Shown here piece by piece: positions 1-5,999 of a DNA stretch of 5,999 nt. Under the pieces are notes generated by a model. The model was not told the origin of the DNA, searched no databases, and was given only the letters and a program-made list of their open reading frames with translations. The stretch's first letter is position 1. Each line of letters starts with the position of its first letter. This stretch comes from Sulfurimonas sp. (lineage in GTDB: Bacteria; Campylobacterota; Campylobacteria; Campylobacterales; Sulfurimonadaceae): contig NZ_JALOAA010000067.1 in the NCBI RefSeq assembly GCF_023229025.1, forward strand, positions 1 through 5,999, in the 5' to 3' direction. The position numbers were made by a program, and so were the translations under genes.

Positions 1-74
1 TTATCTATCATGAAAAATATAAAAATAGCCGTGTAGATTAAAAAAAATTAGAAGAGCTATTTTATCAATATTTT

Positions 75-90
75 AGGAACATCTGTGGCA
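75..90 (+). promoter_or_regulatory. Candidate sigma-54 (RpoN) -24/-12 promoter
   Basis: The sequence is AGGAACATCTGTGGCA. It has GG at 76-77 and GC at 88-89, exactly the GG-N10-GC spacing that sigma-54 requires. The -24 part GGAAC matches the form often seen in Campylobacterota; the -12 part TGGCA differs from TTGCA/T at one base. Transcription would start near 101, leaving about 92 nt of leader before the ATG at 193. The site precedes an operon containing flgS, whose product acts in sigma-54 flagellar control, which makes feedback plausible. A chance match cannot be excluded from one sequence. Confidence 0.35.
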
Positions 91-179
91 AAGAGGTATG
101 TTATAAGAAAAGTTGGTAAACCAATTAAAAGTAAGTGTAAAAGCTTCCAATAGGTATGGAGTTTGAGTAAAAAACAAAT

Positions 180-184
180 AGGAG
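180..184 (+). promoter_or_regulatory. Ribosome binding site that fixes the aminopeptidase start
   Basis: AGGAG sits 8 nt before the ATG at 193. The alternative in-frame TTG at 163 has a GGAG only 1 nt upstream, which is too close to work. This favours the ATG at 193 and removes ten residues from the longest possible reading frame. Confidence 0.8.
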
Positions 185-192
185 ATATTTTA

Positions 193-1452
193 ATGAACAA
201 ACAAGATTTTAACGAAGGACTTTTAGGGTTTTTAGATGCTTCTCCGACACCTTTTCATGCTACACATAACATGTCAATGATGTTTGAAAATGCCGGATTT
301 ATCAAACTTGAGGAGTCAAACAAATGGGAGTTAGAGCATGGTAGAAAATATTATGTTACTCGTAATGACTCCTCTATAATCGCTTTTACATATCCAAAAA
401 GTAAAAATTATGTAATGATTGGTGCACATACTGACTCCCCAAATCTTAAGTTAAAACCAAATGCGACAATAAAAGAGCATGGTGTAGTTAAGTTTGGAGT
501 TGAGAGCTATGGTGGCTTACTTCTTAATCCTTGGTTTGACAGAGACCTCTCTTTAGCCGGAAGAGTCTCTTATCTTGACTCCAATAATGTTATAAAAGAT
601 GCTCTTATAAATGTACAAAAACCCATAGCTATTATTCCCTCGCTAGCTATCCACCTCGATGAACAAGCGAATAAAGAGAGAACAATAAACAAGCAGAGTG
701 ATATCTGCCCGATTTTAACAACAAATGAAGAGTTTAATTTTGACGAATTTTTAAAATGGCAGCTATCTAAACTTGATATATTAGATGTAAAAAAACTTTA
801 TGCAAGTGAGCTTAGTTTTTATGATACGCAAAAGGCCTCTTTTGTTGGGCTAAATGATGATTTTATAGCAAGTGCAAGACTTGATAATCTATTGAGTTGT
901 TATGTGGGTATGCTTAGTATTTGCACTACAAGCGAAGAGAATCCTATGCTCTTTATTGCTAGCGACCATGAAGAAGTAGGCAGTGAAAGTACAAGCGGAG
1001 CAAGCGGAAGCTTTTTAGAAAACACACTAAGAAGAGTGTATAGTGATTATGATGATTATATGAATATGATTAGAACTTCTGTTTTGATAAGTGCCGATAA
1101 CGCACATGCAATACACCCTAACTATCCAGATAAACATGATGAAAAACATGCTCCATATATAAACAGAGGCAGCGTTATTAAAGTTAATGCAAATCAGCGC
1201 TATGCTTCAAACTCAAAAACTATTTCAAGATTTATGAATGTGGCTTTCTCGCTGGATGAGCCAATTCAGCACTTTGTTACAAGAAGTGATATGGGCTGCG
1301 GTTCAACTATAGGCCCTATAACGGCAACTAGGCTTGGAATTGACACCTTAGATGTTGGACTTCCGACCTTTGCTATGCACTCTATAAGGGAGCTTTGCGG
1401 AAGTGATGATGCACACTCTTTATATAAAATTATTTTAGGTTTTTGTGAGTAA
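193..1452 (+). CDS. apeB: M18 family zinc aminopeptidase (aspartyl aminopeptidase type)
   Basis: This is a 419-residue cytosolic metallopeptidase of family M18, which removes N-terminal residues (in characterised members often acidic ones) from peptides using two metal ions. The usual M18 metal and catalytic positions are all present: His79 in AHTDSP, the bridging Asp231 in ARLDNL, Glu260-Glu261 in DHEEVGS (catalytic base plus ligand), Asp302 in SADNAHA and His396 in AMHSIREL. Length is typical for the family, and there is no signal peptide or membrane segment. The N-terminal SPTPFHA motif is also characteristic of M18. The start is ATG 193 with AGGAG 8 nt upstream; a TTG at 163 would add ten residues but lacks a usable ribosome binding site. 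The stop TAA shares its last A with the flgS ATG, so the genes are probably one operon. The family is secure; the exact substrate and the symbol are inferred. Confidence 0.93.
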   Translation: MNKQDFNEGLLGFLDASPTPFHATHNMSMMFENAGFIKLEESNKWELEHGRKYYVTRNDSSIIAFTYPKSKNYVMIGAHTDSPNLKLKPNATIKEHGVVKFGVESYGGLLLNPWFDRDLSLAGRVSYLDSNNVIKDALINVQKPIAIIPSLAIHLDEQANKERTINKQSDICPILTTNEEFNFDEFLKWQLSKLDILDVKKLYASELSFYDTQKASFVGLNDDFIASARLDNLLSCYVGMLSICTTSEENPMLFIASDHEEVGSESTSGASGSFLENTLRRVYSDYDDYMNMIRTSVLISADNAHAIHPNYPDKHDEKHAPYINRGSVIKVNANQRYASNSKTISRFMNVAFSLDEPIQHFVTRSDMGCGSTIGPITATRLGIDTLDVGLPTFAMHSIRELCGSDDAHSLYKIILGFCE

Positions 1453-2435
1453 TGTCAGGCATCACACCAGAGGAGTTAAACCTTTTAATTGAGCAGACTT
1501 ATAAGGTTGAAAAAGAGTTCAATGAGCTAAAAAATTCTTATGCTCATCTGCAAGATACAGTAGAGAAAGTTGTTGAATTTTTACCAAATGCCATCTGGGT
1601 TTTAGATGAAGACGGTACTATCTTTTTACAAAATTCACAGGCAAAATCACTTAGCGAACTACTTGAGCTTTTAGAGTCGAAAAATAGTGACTACGAGGTT
1701 ACATTTAACTCTCGCTCATATCTAGTTAAGAGCTCAAGATATAAAGACAAAGTGATGCTTAGCGCAACGGATATTACGGAGCAAAAAAGAAAAGAGAATC
1801 TTGCTACTATGGGGCAGATGGCTGCACACCTCTCACATGAGATAAGAAACCCTATCGGCTCTATATCGCTTTTGAGCTCAACTCTAAAAAAAAGAGTCTT
1901 GCCTGAGAATTTGCCAATTGTTGAAGAGATACAAAAATCAGTTTGTAGGATAGAGAGAATAATAAAAGCCACACTGATGTTTAGTAAAGGTGTTGAAGCA
2001 AATAAAAAACCTTTTATGTGGAGCGAGCTTCAAGAGTTGTTAAATATGGCAGTTGGCTATTATGGCTATACAAAAGAGATAACATTTATATTTCCACAGC
2101 AAAGATTCATATTAAATGCGGACAAAGATCTGCTTGAGATGCTCTTTTCAAATTTTTTAACTAATGCAATAGACGCAATCGAGCTTGATGATAACGAAGA
2201 TGGCACCATAGAGATAGTTTATAAGAGTGATGAGGAGTTTCATAAGTTTTACATTTATGACAGCGGCATTATGATTGAAAATACAAAAGAGCTCTTTGAA
2301 GCATTTAAAAGTACAAAAGTAAAAGGAAATGGACTCGGACTTGTTCTCTCAAGACAGATAGCCGAGGCTCATGGCGGAAGTGTTGAGCTTCTATCCGGAG
2401 AGAAAAAAGGTTTTGAGATAAAACTTGCTTTATGA
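1452..2435 (+). CDS. flgS: Flagellar sensor histidine kinase FlgS (NtrB-like)
   Basis: This is a 327-residue soluble histidine kinase. Residues about 8-38 look like a coiled coil (containing LIEQTYKVEKEF) and about 39-105 like a PAS-type domain (FLPNAIWVLDEDGTI, ending SATDIT). The dimerisation/phosphoacceptor helix has the H-box LSHEIRNP with His129. The ATPase domain has the N-box NFLTNAIDAI (Asn234, Asn238), a modified G1 box DSGIMI (Asp270), the F-box FEAFKSTK and the G2 box GNGLGL (292-297). There is no transmembrane segment, so it acts in the cytoplasm. The N-terminal region and the FEAFKSTKVKGNGLGL stretch resemble Campylobacter FlgS as I recall it. In that phylum FlgS phosphorylates the activator FlgR, which turns on sigma-54-dependent rod, hook and basal-body genes in response to assembly of the export apparatus. 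FlgR is not in this window. Start is ATG 1452 overlapping the upstream TAA, with only a weak GTGAG nearby, so translation probably depends on coupling. A generic NtrB-like kinase is the alternative. Confidence 0.85.
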   Translation: MSGITPEELNLLIEQTYKVEKEFNELKNSYAHLQDTVEKVVEFLPNAIWVLDEDGTIFLQNSQAKSLSELLELLESKNSDYEVTFNSRSYLVKSSRYKDKVMLSATDITEQKRKENLATMGQMAAHLSHEIRNPIGSISLLSSTLKKRVLPENLPIVEEIQKSVCRIERIIKATLMFSKGVEANKKPFMWSELQELLNMAVGYYGYTKEITFIFPQQRFILNADKDLLEMLFSNFLTNAIDAIELDDNEDGTIEIVYKSDEEFHKFYIYDSGIMIENTKELFEAFKSTKVKGNGLGLVLSRQIAEAHGGSVELLSGEKKGFEIKLAL

Positions 2436-2451
2436 CAATAATTTTTGAGTT

Positions 2452-2467
2452 TTAAAATGTTAAAATA
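2452..2467 (+). promoter_or_regulatory. Tandem TAAAAT boxes, candidate -10 for the 95-residue gene
   Basis: Two adjacent 8-nt units, TTAAAATG and TTAAAATA, each contain TAAAAT (2453-2458 and 2461-2466), one base from TATAAT. They lie in the 54-nt gap after flgS and 24-37 nt before the next ATG. No good -35 at 16-18 nt spacing is visible; sigma-70 promoters in Campylobacterota are known to rely mainly on the -10 and AT-rich upstream DNA. The second box would start transcription near 2473, only just upstream of the Shine-Dalgarno; the first near 2465. Confidence 0.4.
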
Positions 2468-2476
2468 AACCAAAAA

Positions 2477-2482
2477 AAGGGG
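2477..2482 (+). promoter_or_regulatory. Ribosome binding site of the DUF2249-like gene
   Basis: AAGGGG followed by a 7-nt A-rich spacer (CAAAAAA) ends directly at the ATG at 2490, which supports that start. Confidence 0.75.
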
Positions 2483-2489
2483 CAAAAAA

Positions 2490-2777
2490 ATGCAAAAAGA
2501 GTTAATAGAAGTACCAAGAGCAACACTTGATTTTTACAAATATGAAGAGGATGGACTGACATACTATGAGTATAATGCAACGGGGTGTCAACCGCCTGAG
2601 CCTATGGTAAATACAATGGTTGGACTTTCACTGCTAAAGAGTGCAAATGATAGGCTTGTAGGAATATTTTTTCACGAACCGTTTCCTCTTTATGACAGAA
2701 TTCCTCTTACGATTTCACATGAGGCTAAAGAGCTTGAGAGTGGAGATTTTAGAATAACTTTCAAATTAGAAGAATAA
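2490..2777 (+). CDS. Small DUF2249/TusA-like domain protein, function unknown
   Basis: This 95-residue, acidic protein has no signal peptide or membrane segment and is probably cytosolic. After a 28-residue lead, residues about 29-78 follow the layout of DUF2249/TusA-like domains: a strand, then GCQPPEPMV (Gly32-Val40) at the start of a helix, then a strand containing LVGIFFHE and the FPLYDRIP segment, where DUF2249 proteins typically have a P-x-PLY stretch. A final strand (DFRITFKLE) ends the protein. In sulfur-carrier TusA proteins the motif is CPxP with a catalytic Cys; here that position is Pro35, and the only Cys (Cys33) is two residues earlier, so a TusA-type sulfur-relay role is not supported as it stands. 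It has its own ribosome binding site and probably its own promoter, so it may not belong to the flgS operon. The fold assignment is by motif memory, not a search; the gene itself looks real. Confidence 0.8.
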   Translation: MQKELIEVPRATLDFYKYEEDGLTYYEYNATGCQPPEPMVNTMVGLSLLKSANDRLVGIFFHEPFPLYDRIPLTISHEAKELESGDFRITFKLEE

Positions 2778-2811
2778 GCTCTAATGTTAAACTTTGTTAT
2801 CTATATTTAAC

Positions 2812-2817
2812 TAAAAT
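2812..2817 (+). promoter_or_regulatory. ccsBA: Candidate -10 box of ccsBA
   Basis: TAAAAT lies 23 nt before the ccsBA ATG, downstream of a T-rich stretch and without a recognisable -35, as is common for sigma-70 promoters in this phylum. Transcription would begin around 2824, giving a leader of about 17 nt that still contains the Shine-Dalgarno (AAGGA, 2831-2835). The box overlaps the left arm of the hairpin at 2816-2838. Confidence 0.45.
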
Positions 2818-2838
2818 ATCCTTTTTAAACAAGGATAT
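2816..2838 (+). repeat. Perfect 8-bp inverted repeat covering the ccsBA ribosome binding site
   Basis: ATATCCTT (2816-2823) and AAGGATAT (2831-2838) are exact reverse complements separated by the 7-nt loop TTTAAAC. The right arm contains the whole AAGGA Shine-Dalgarno (2831-2835), 5 nt before the ATG at 2841. In RNA the stem would hide the ribosome binding site. It is not followed by a U-tract, so it is not an intrinsic terminator. The stem is short and mostly A-U, so its stability is modest. Confidence 0.6.
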
Positions 2839-2840
2839 AT

Positions 2841-5800
2841 ATGAAACAATTTCTATCACTAATTAGTTCTATGAAGACTATGGCTGTTTTAATGCTTATA
2901 TTTGCAGCAGCCATAGGTTATGCAACATTTATCGAGAATGACTACGGAACTATAACGGCAAAAGCAGAAATCTACAATGCTTTTTGGTTTGAAGTATTGA
3001 TGGCAATCTTAGCAATCAATCTGACGATAAATATCTTTAAATACAAGATGTTTAGTGTAAAAAAAGCTCCTATATTTATTTTTCATCTATCATTTCTTAT
3101 CATACTTTTTGGTGCGGCAGTAACTAGATTTATAGGCTTTGAGGGTACTATGCATATTCGTGAAGGCGAAACTGCAAACACTATGCTTAGCATGGATACA
3201 TACTTTAGTGTAGGTGCAGAAGTAGATGGTAAAAAAGTAGAGAGTCAAAAGAGTGTCTATCTCTCTAAAAGAAGTAGCAACTCCCTTTCATCATCTCTAA
3301 GCATAGAAGGAAAAGATGTAAAAGTAGAACTCTTAGAGTATATTCCTGATGTAGTGGCGAGCTATGTTGAAGCCCAGGAGGGCGGCTTTGAAATGGTTGA
3401 CATGATGATTACTAGCAATGAAGGAAGTGAGCCTATTCAGCTTCGCAGAGGCGAATATTATGAAAATGGGAATATAGCTATAGATTTTGATTCCAAAAAG
3501 ATGTTTTTAAGTCCTGTTATCTCTCTGTACACTGAGGGTGATGAACTCTTTATGAAACATGATTTTGGGCTTAAAGCTATGAAGATGGTAGATGGATCTG
3601 AGAGAGAGATTGCACCAAGTGAGAAAAGCAGAGTAGAGCTTAGAACTCTTTTTGGTGCAGAGGAAAGCAATTTTGTTGTTAGAAATTTCTACAAACATGC
3701 AGCGACTAGGCTTGTCTCAAACCCAAATGCGTCTCCTATGTCACCGGAACAGGATGCTCTGGTTCTAAATGTTGAAGTTGCTGATGTCTCAAAGAGCGTC
3801 ACTCTATTTGCGCAAGCAGGAGTAAGAGCAAAAGAGGTTCATGAGAGAGTAAACGGTGTTGATGTTTATATATCATACGGCTCAAAGAGACTTGAACTTC
3901 CTTTTGGAATTAAGCTTATAGATTTTCAACTAGATAGATATCCAGGGTCAATGTCTCCTGCATCTTATGCAAGTGAAGTTGAACTTGTGGATAATGAGAA
4001 AAATATATACATGCCTTATAGGATATATATGAACAATATTTTAGAGCATCGTGGATATAGATTTTTTCAATCCTCGTACGATCAAGACGAGAAGGGAACT
4101 ATCTTATCTGTAAATAACGACCCTGGAACACTCCCCTCTTATATAGGTTATTTTCTTTTAGGTTTAGGTATGTTTTGGTCTCTTTTTTCAAAGGGAAATA
4201 GATTTGCGCAACTCTCAGATAGGGCTAAAAAAGCAAGCCAGAAGAAGGCTCTTGGTGCTTTAGTCTCAATGGCCCTTCTATTTAGTGTAGCACCGACTTA
4301 TGCAGATGAAGTAGATCCGGTAATAAAAACAGTTCTCTCAGTTGATAGAGAACATGCTAAGAAGTTTGGGGAGTTGGTTGTTCAAGATAGTGCAGGAAGA
4401 ATGAAGCCGCTTGATACACTCTCAAATGAGATATTGGCAAAGATATATAGAGACTCTAAGTTAAAGGTCGGCAAAGAGAGTCTAAGTGCAAATCAGGTTA
4501 TTTTAGGAATGATGTCAAAGCCTGATGCGTATAAAAAGTTGAAGATAATTAGAACAAAAAATGAGGAGATAAATAAAATTATCGGAGTAAAAAGTGATGC
4601 AACTCACGCCTCTTTTATGCAATTTTTTTCAGACCCTGCAGATCTTGGAACTTATAAGCTAATTGAGCAGGTTGATAGTGCTGCTAGAAAAGAGCCTAAA
4701 AGCAGAGATCTATTTGATAAGGCAGTATTAGAAGTTGATGAGAGAGTTAATATTTCATTTTCTGTTTATACGGGTGATTTGGTAAGAATTTGGCCAAAAC
4801 CAAACGATATAAATAATAAATGGTATGCAACAATAGAAGCACTCCAGACATTTTCACAAGATAATGCTCTTAAAATCAGAGAGATTGCATTTGAGTACTT
4901 TTCGGCTTTAGATAGCGCAATAAATAGTGGAGATTTCAAAGATGCAGATAGTGTCATAGAGAAAATATCTCAGTACCAGAAGTTTTATGGGGTCTCTGTT
5001 ATGCCATCTGAGAACAGAATTAGAGCAGAGATGCTCTACAACTATGCAAATATATTTGAAAGACTATATCCTCTTTATTTAGTAATTGGTTTTATACTTT
5101 TAATAGCAAGTTTTATAAAGATACTAAAACCGGCACTTAACATCAAAGTGTTGGAGAAGAGCTCTCTGTGGTTATTGACGGTTCTCTTTGTTGCGCATAC
5201 TTTTGGGCTTGGACTTAGATGGTATGTTGCAGGTCATGCGCCATGGTCTGATGGTTATGAGTCTATGATATATATTAGCTGGGCAACTATCTTAGCAGGT
5301 CTTTTCTTCTCAAAACGCTCCTCCATGACTATGGCTTCTACTGCCGTCTTAACGGGGCTTATTCTTTTTGTTGCACACCTAAACTGGATGAATCCGCAGG
5401 TTACAAATCTTGTCCCTGTTCTTAACTCATACTGGTTAAGCATACATGTCGCAATCATCACTGCAAGTTACGGTTTTTTAGGGCTTGGCGCACTTTTGGG
5501 CTTTATAACTATTCTTCTGTTTGTATTTAAAACAAAAAACAATGAAAAACATATATCACTCTCCATAAAAGAGTTAAACTCTATTAATGAGATGAGTCTA
5601 ATGATAGGATTGGCACTCTTAACACTTGGAAACTTTATAGGCGGTGTCTGGGCAAATGAGTCTTGGGGTAGATATTGGGGTTGGGATCCAAAAGAGACAT
5701 GGGCACTTGTGACAATTCTTATCTACGCAGTAGTAGTTCACTTGAGATTTATCAAGTCAATTTATAGTGAATTTAACTTTAGTGTAATATCTTTACTCTC

Positions 5801-5966
5801 ATTTACATCTGTATTAATGACTTATTTTGGAGTAAACTATTACCTTGCAGGAATGCACTCATATGCAAAGGGCGATCCTGTTCCGATTCCGGACTTTGTG
5901 CCTGTGACATATACGATTTTATTTATTGTAATAGTTGTCGCTTTTAGAAATAGAAAGCTAGCTTAA
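2841..5966 (+). CDS. ccsBA: Fused System II cytochrome c synthase CcsBA (ResB-CcsA)
   Basis: This 1041-residue polytopic inner-membrane protein exports heme and attaches it to CXXCH motifs of apocytochromes in the periplasm. The N-terminal ResB/CcsB half has three membrane helices (about 13-31, 48-68, 75-98), a large periplasmic domain (about 99-433) and a fourth helix (434-450). A basic cytoplasmic loop (451-469) and a signal-peptide-like helix (471-487) lead to a second periplasmic domain (about 489-740, containing FGELVVQDSAGRMKPLDTLS). The CcsA half (742-1041) has about nine helices. The heme-handling WWD segment is intact (WGRYWGWDPKETW, 942-954). By alignment with Helicobacter hepaticus CcsBA, the four essential histidines are His82 (TM-His1), His869 (P-His1), His967 (TM-His2) and His1006 (P-His2, GMHSY). 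Start ATG 2841 has AAGGA 5 nt upstream. No c-type cytochrome gene is in view, so I cannot say which cytochromes it serves or whether it is a specialised paralogue such as NrfI. Confidence 0.96.
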   Translation: MKQFLSLISSMKTMAVLMLIFAAAIGYATFIENDYGTITAKAEIYNAFWFEVLMAILAINLTINIFKYKMFSVKKAPIFIFHLSFLIILFGAAVTRFIGFEGTMHIREGETANTMLSMDTYFSVGAEVDGKKVESQKSVYLSKRSSNSLSSSLSIEGKDVKVELLEYIPDVVASYVEAQEGGFEMVDMMITSNEGSEPIQLRRGEYYENGNIAIDFDSKKMFLSPVISLYTEGDELFMKHDFGLKAMKMVDGSEREIAPSEKSRVELRTLFGAEESNFVVRNFYKHAATRLVSNPNASPMSPEQDALVLNVEVADVSKSVTLFAQAGVRAKEVHERVNGVDVYISYGSKRLELPFGIKLIDFQLDRYPGSMSPASYASEVELVDNEKNIYMPYRIYMNNILEHRGYRFFQSSYDQDEKGTILSVNNDPGTLPSYIGYFLLGLGMFWSLFSKGNRFAQLSDRAKKASQKKALGALVSMALLFSVAPTYADEVDPVIKTVLSVDREHAKKFGELVVQDSAGRMKPLDTLSNEILAKIYRDSKLKVGKESLSANQVILGMMSKPDAYKKLKIIRTKNEEINKIIGVKSDATHASFMQFFSDPADLGTYKLIEQVDSAARKEPKSRDLFDKAVLEVDERVNISFSVYTGDLVRIWPKPNDINNKWYATIEALQTFSQDNALKIREIAFEYFSALDSAINSGDFKDADSVIEKISQYQKFYGVSVMPSENRIRAEMLYNYANIFERLYPLYLVIGFILLIASFIKILKPALNIKVLEKSSLWLLTVLFVAHTFGLGLRWYVAGHAPWSDGYESMIYISWATILAGLFFSKRSSMTMASTAVLTGLILFVAHLNWMNPQVTNLVPVLNSYWLSIHVAIITASYGFLGLGALLGFITILLFVFKTKNNEKHISLSIKELNSINEMSLMIGLALLTLGNFIGGVWANESWGRYWGWDPKETWALVTILIYAVVVHLRFIKSIYSEFNFSVISLLSFTSVLMTYFGVNYYLAGMHSYAKGDPVPIPDFVPVTYTILFIVIVVAFRNRKLA

Positions 5967-5978
5967 ATACAAAGATGG

Positions 5979-5984
5979 TAGAAT
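5979..5984 (+). promoter_or_regulatory. Candidate -10 box for the gene beyond the right edge
   Basis: TAGAAT within TGGTAGAATA lies 13 nt after the ccsBA stop. It is one base from TATAAT, and transcription would start near 5991. No terminator hairpin separates it from ccsBA, so read-through into the next gene is also possible. The downstream gene is outside the window. Confidence 0.4.
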
Positions 5985-5999
5985 ATAGAGTGTTAATTC

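Larger units (their letters stand above)
1..192. other. Leader region upstream of the aminopeptidase-flgS operon
   Basis: No convincing gene is visible here. The forward frames from the left edge stop at 13, 36 and 41. The frame ending at 41 reads IYHEKYKNSRVD and could be the tail of an upstream gene, but twelve codons cannot prove it. The same frame is open again from 42 to a TAA at 117-119. The region also holds a sigma-54-like element (75-90), a TATAAG box (102-107) that could serve as a weak sigma-70 -10, and a short inverted repeat TTGGT-AA-ACCAA (113-124). The ribosome binding site lies at 180-184. No tRNA or U-tract terminator was seen. Confidence 0.5.

Noticed and set aside
113..124. 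Inverted repeat TTGGT-AA-ACCAA as a terminator
   Set aside because: The stem is only 4-5 bp and no U-run follows; it is too short to support a terminator or a named operator.
156..170. Four-codon reading frame MEFE in the leader
   Set aside because: It has no usable ribosome binding site (AGG ends 1 nt before its ATG) and nothing suggests a leader-peptide mechanism.
163..192. TTG start at 163 for the aminopeptidase
   Set aside because: Its only purine-rich stretch (GGAG, 158-161) is 1 nt away, while ATG 193 has AGGAG at 8 nt and gives the usual family N-terminus.
1691..1972. Minus-strand open frame opposite flgS
   Set aside because: It lies wholly inside flgS, whose kinase motifs prove the forward frame. 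The translated product has no recognisable domain.
3458..3698. Two overlapping minus-strand open frames opposite the ResB domain
   Set aside because: Both are antisense to a well-supported membrane protein gene, overlap each other in different frames and show no domain.
4766..4957. Minus-strand open frame opposite the second periplasmic domain of CcsBA
   Set aside because: It is a short antisense shadow with no recognisable motif.
5255..5461. Minus-strand open frame opposite the CcsA membrane helices
   Set aside because: It is antisense to conserved CcsA sequence and has no independent support.
5480..5500. TTGGCGCAC-type sequence resembling a sigma-54 site inside ccsBA
   Set aside because: The -12 half does not fall at the required spacing and the sequence encodes conserved CcsA helix residues.

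Overview
The window is AT-rich bacterial DNA with four complete protein genes, all on the + strand and tightly packed. Gene content points to a Campylobacterota (epsilonproteobacterial) organism, most likely a free-living Sulfurimonas- or Sulfuricurvum-like type. The grounds are a soluble FlgS-type flagellar histidine kinase whose N-terminal region resembles that of Campylobacter FlgS, and a giant fused CcsBA (ResB-CcsA) System II cytochrome c synthase. TAAAAT/TAGAAT -10 boxes without clear -35 elements also fit this phylum. The genus is inference.

Layout. Positions 1-192 are a leader with no convincing gene; it holds a sigma-54-like GG-N10-GC element (75-90) and a good Shine-Dalgarno. Positions 193-1452 encode an M18 zinc aminopeptidase with all five metal/catalytic positions intact. 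Its stop overlaps the start of flgS (1452-2435) as TAATG, so the two are probably co-transcribed and translationally coupled. After a 54-nt gap with two TAAAAT boxes comes a 95-residue protein (2490-2777) that I read as a DUF2249/TusA-like domain. A 63-nt gap with a TAAAAT box and a hairpin that would mask the ribosome binding site precedes ccsBA (2841-5966). The last 33 nt carry a likely promoter for the next gene.

How they work together. FlgS is the sensor of the FlgS-FlgR pair that switches on sigma-54-dependent flagellar genes; FlgR is not in the window. CcsBA exports heme and attaches it to periplasmic c-type cytochromes. The aminopeptidase is a cytosolic housekeeping peptidase, and the small DUF2249-like protein has no assigned function. 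The four look like a housekeeping neighbourhood, not a dedicated system: I see no mobile element, CRISPR array, RNA gene, defence cassette or obviously novel multi-gene system. The points worth a second look are regulatory (sigma-54-like site ahead of the flgS operon, RBS-masking hairpin ahead of ccsBA) and architectural (a signal-peptide-like segment inside CcsBA).
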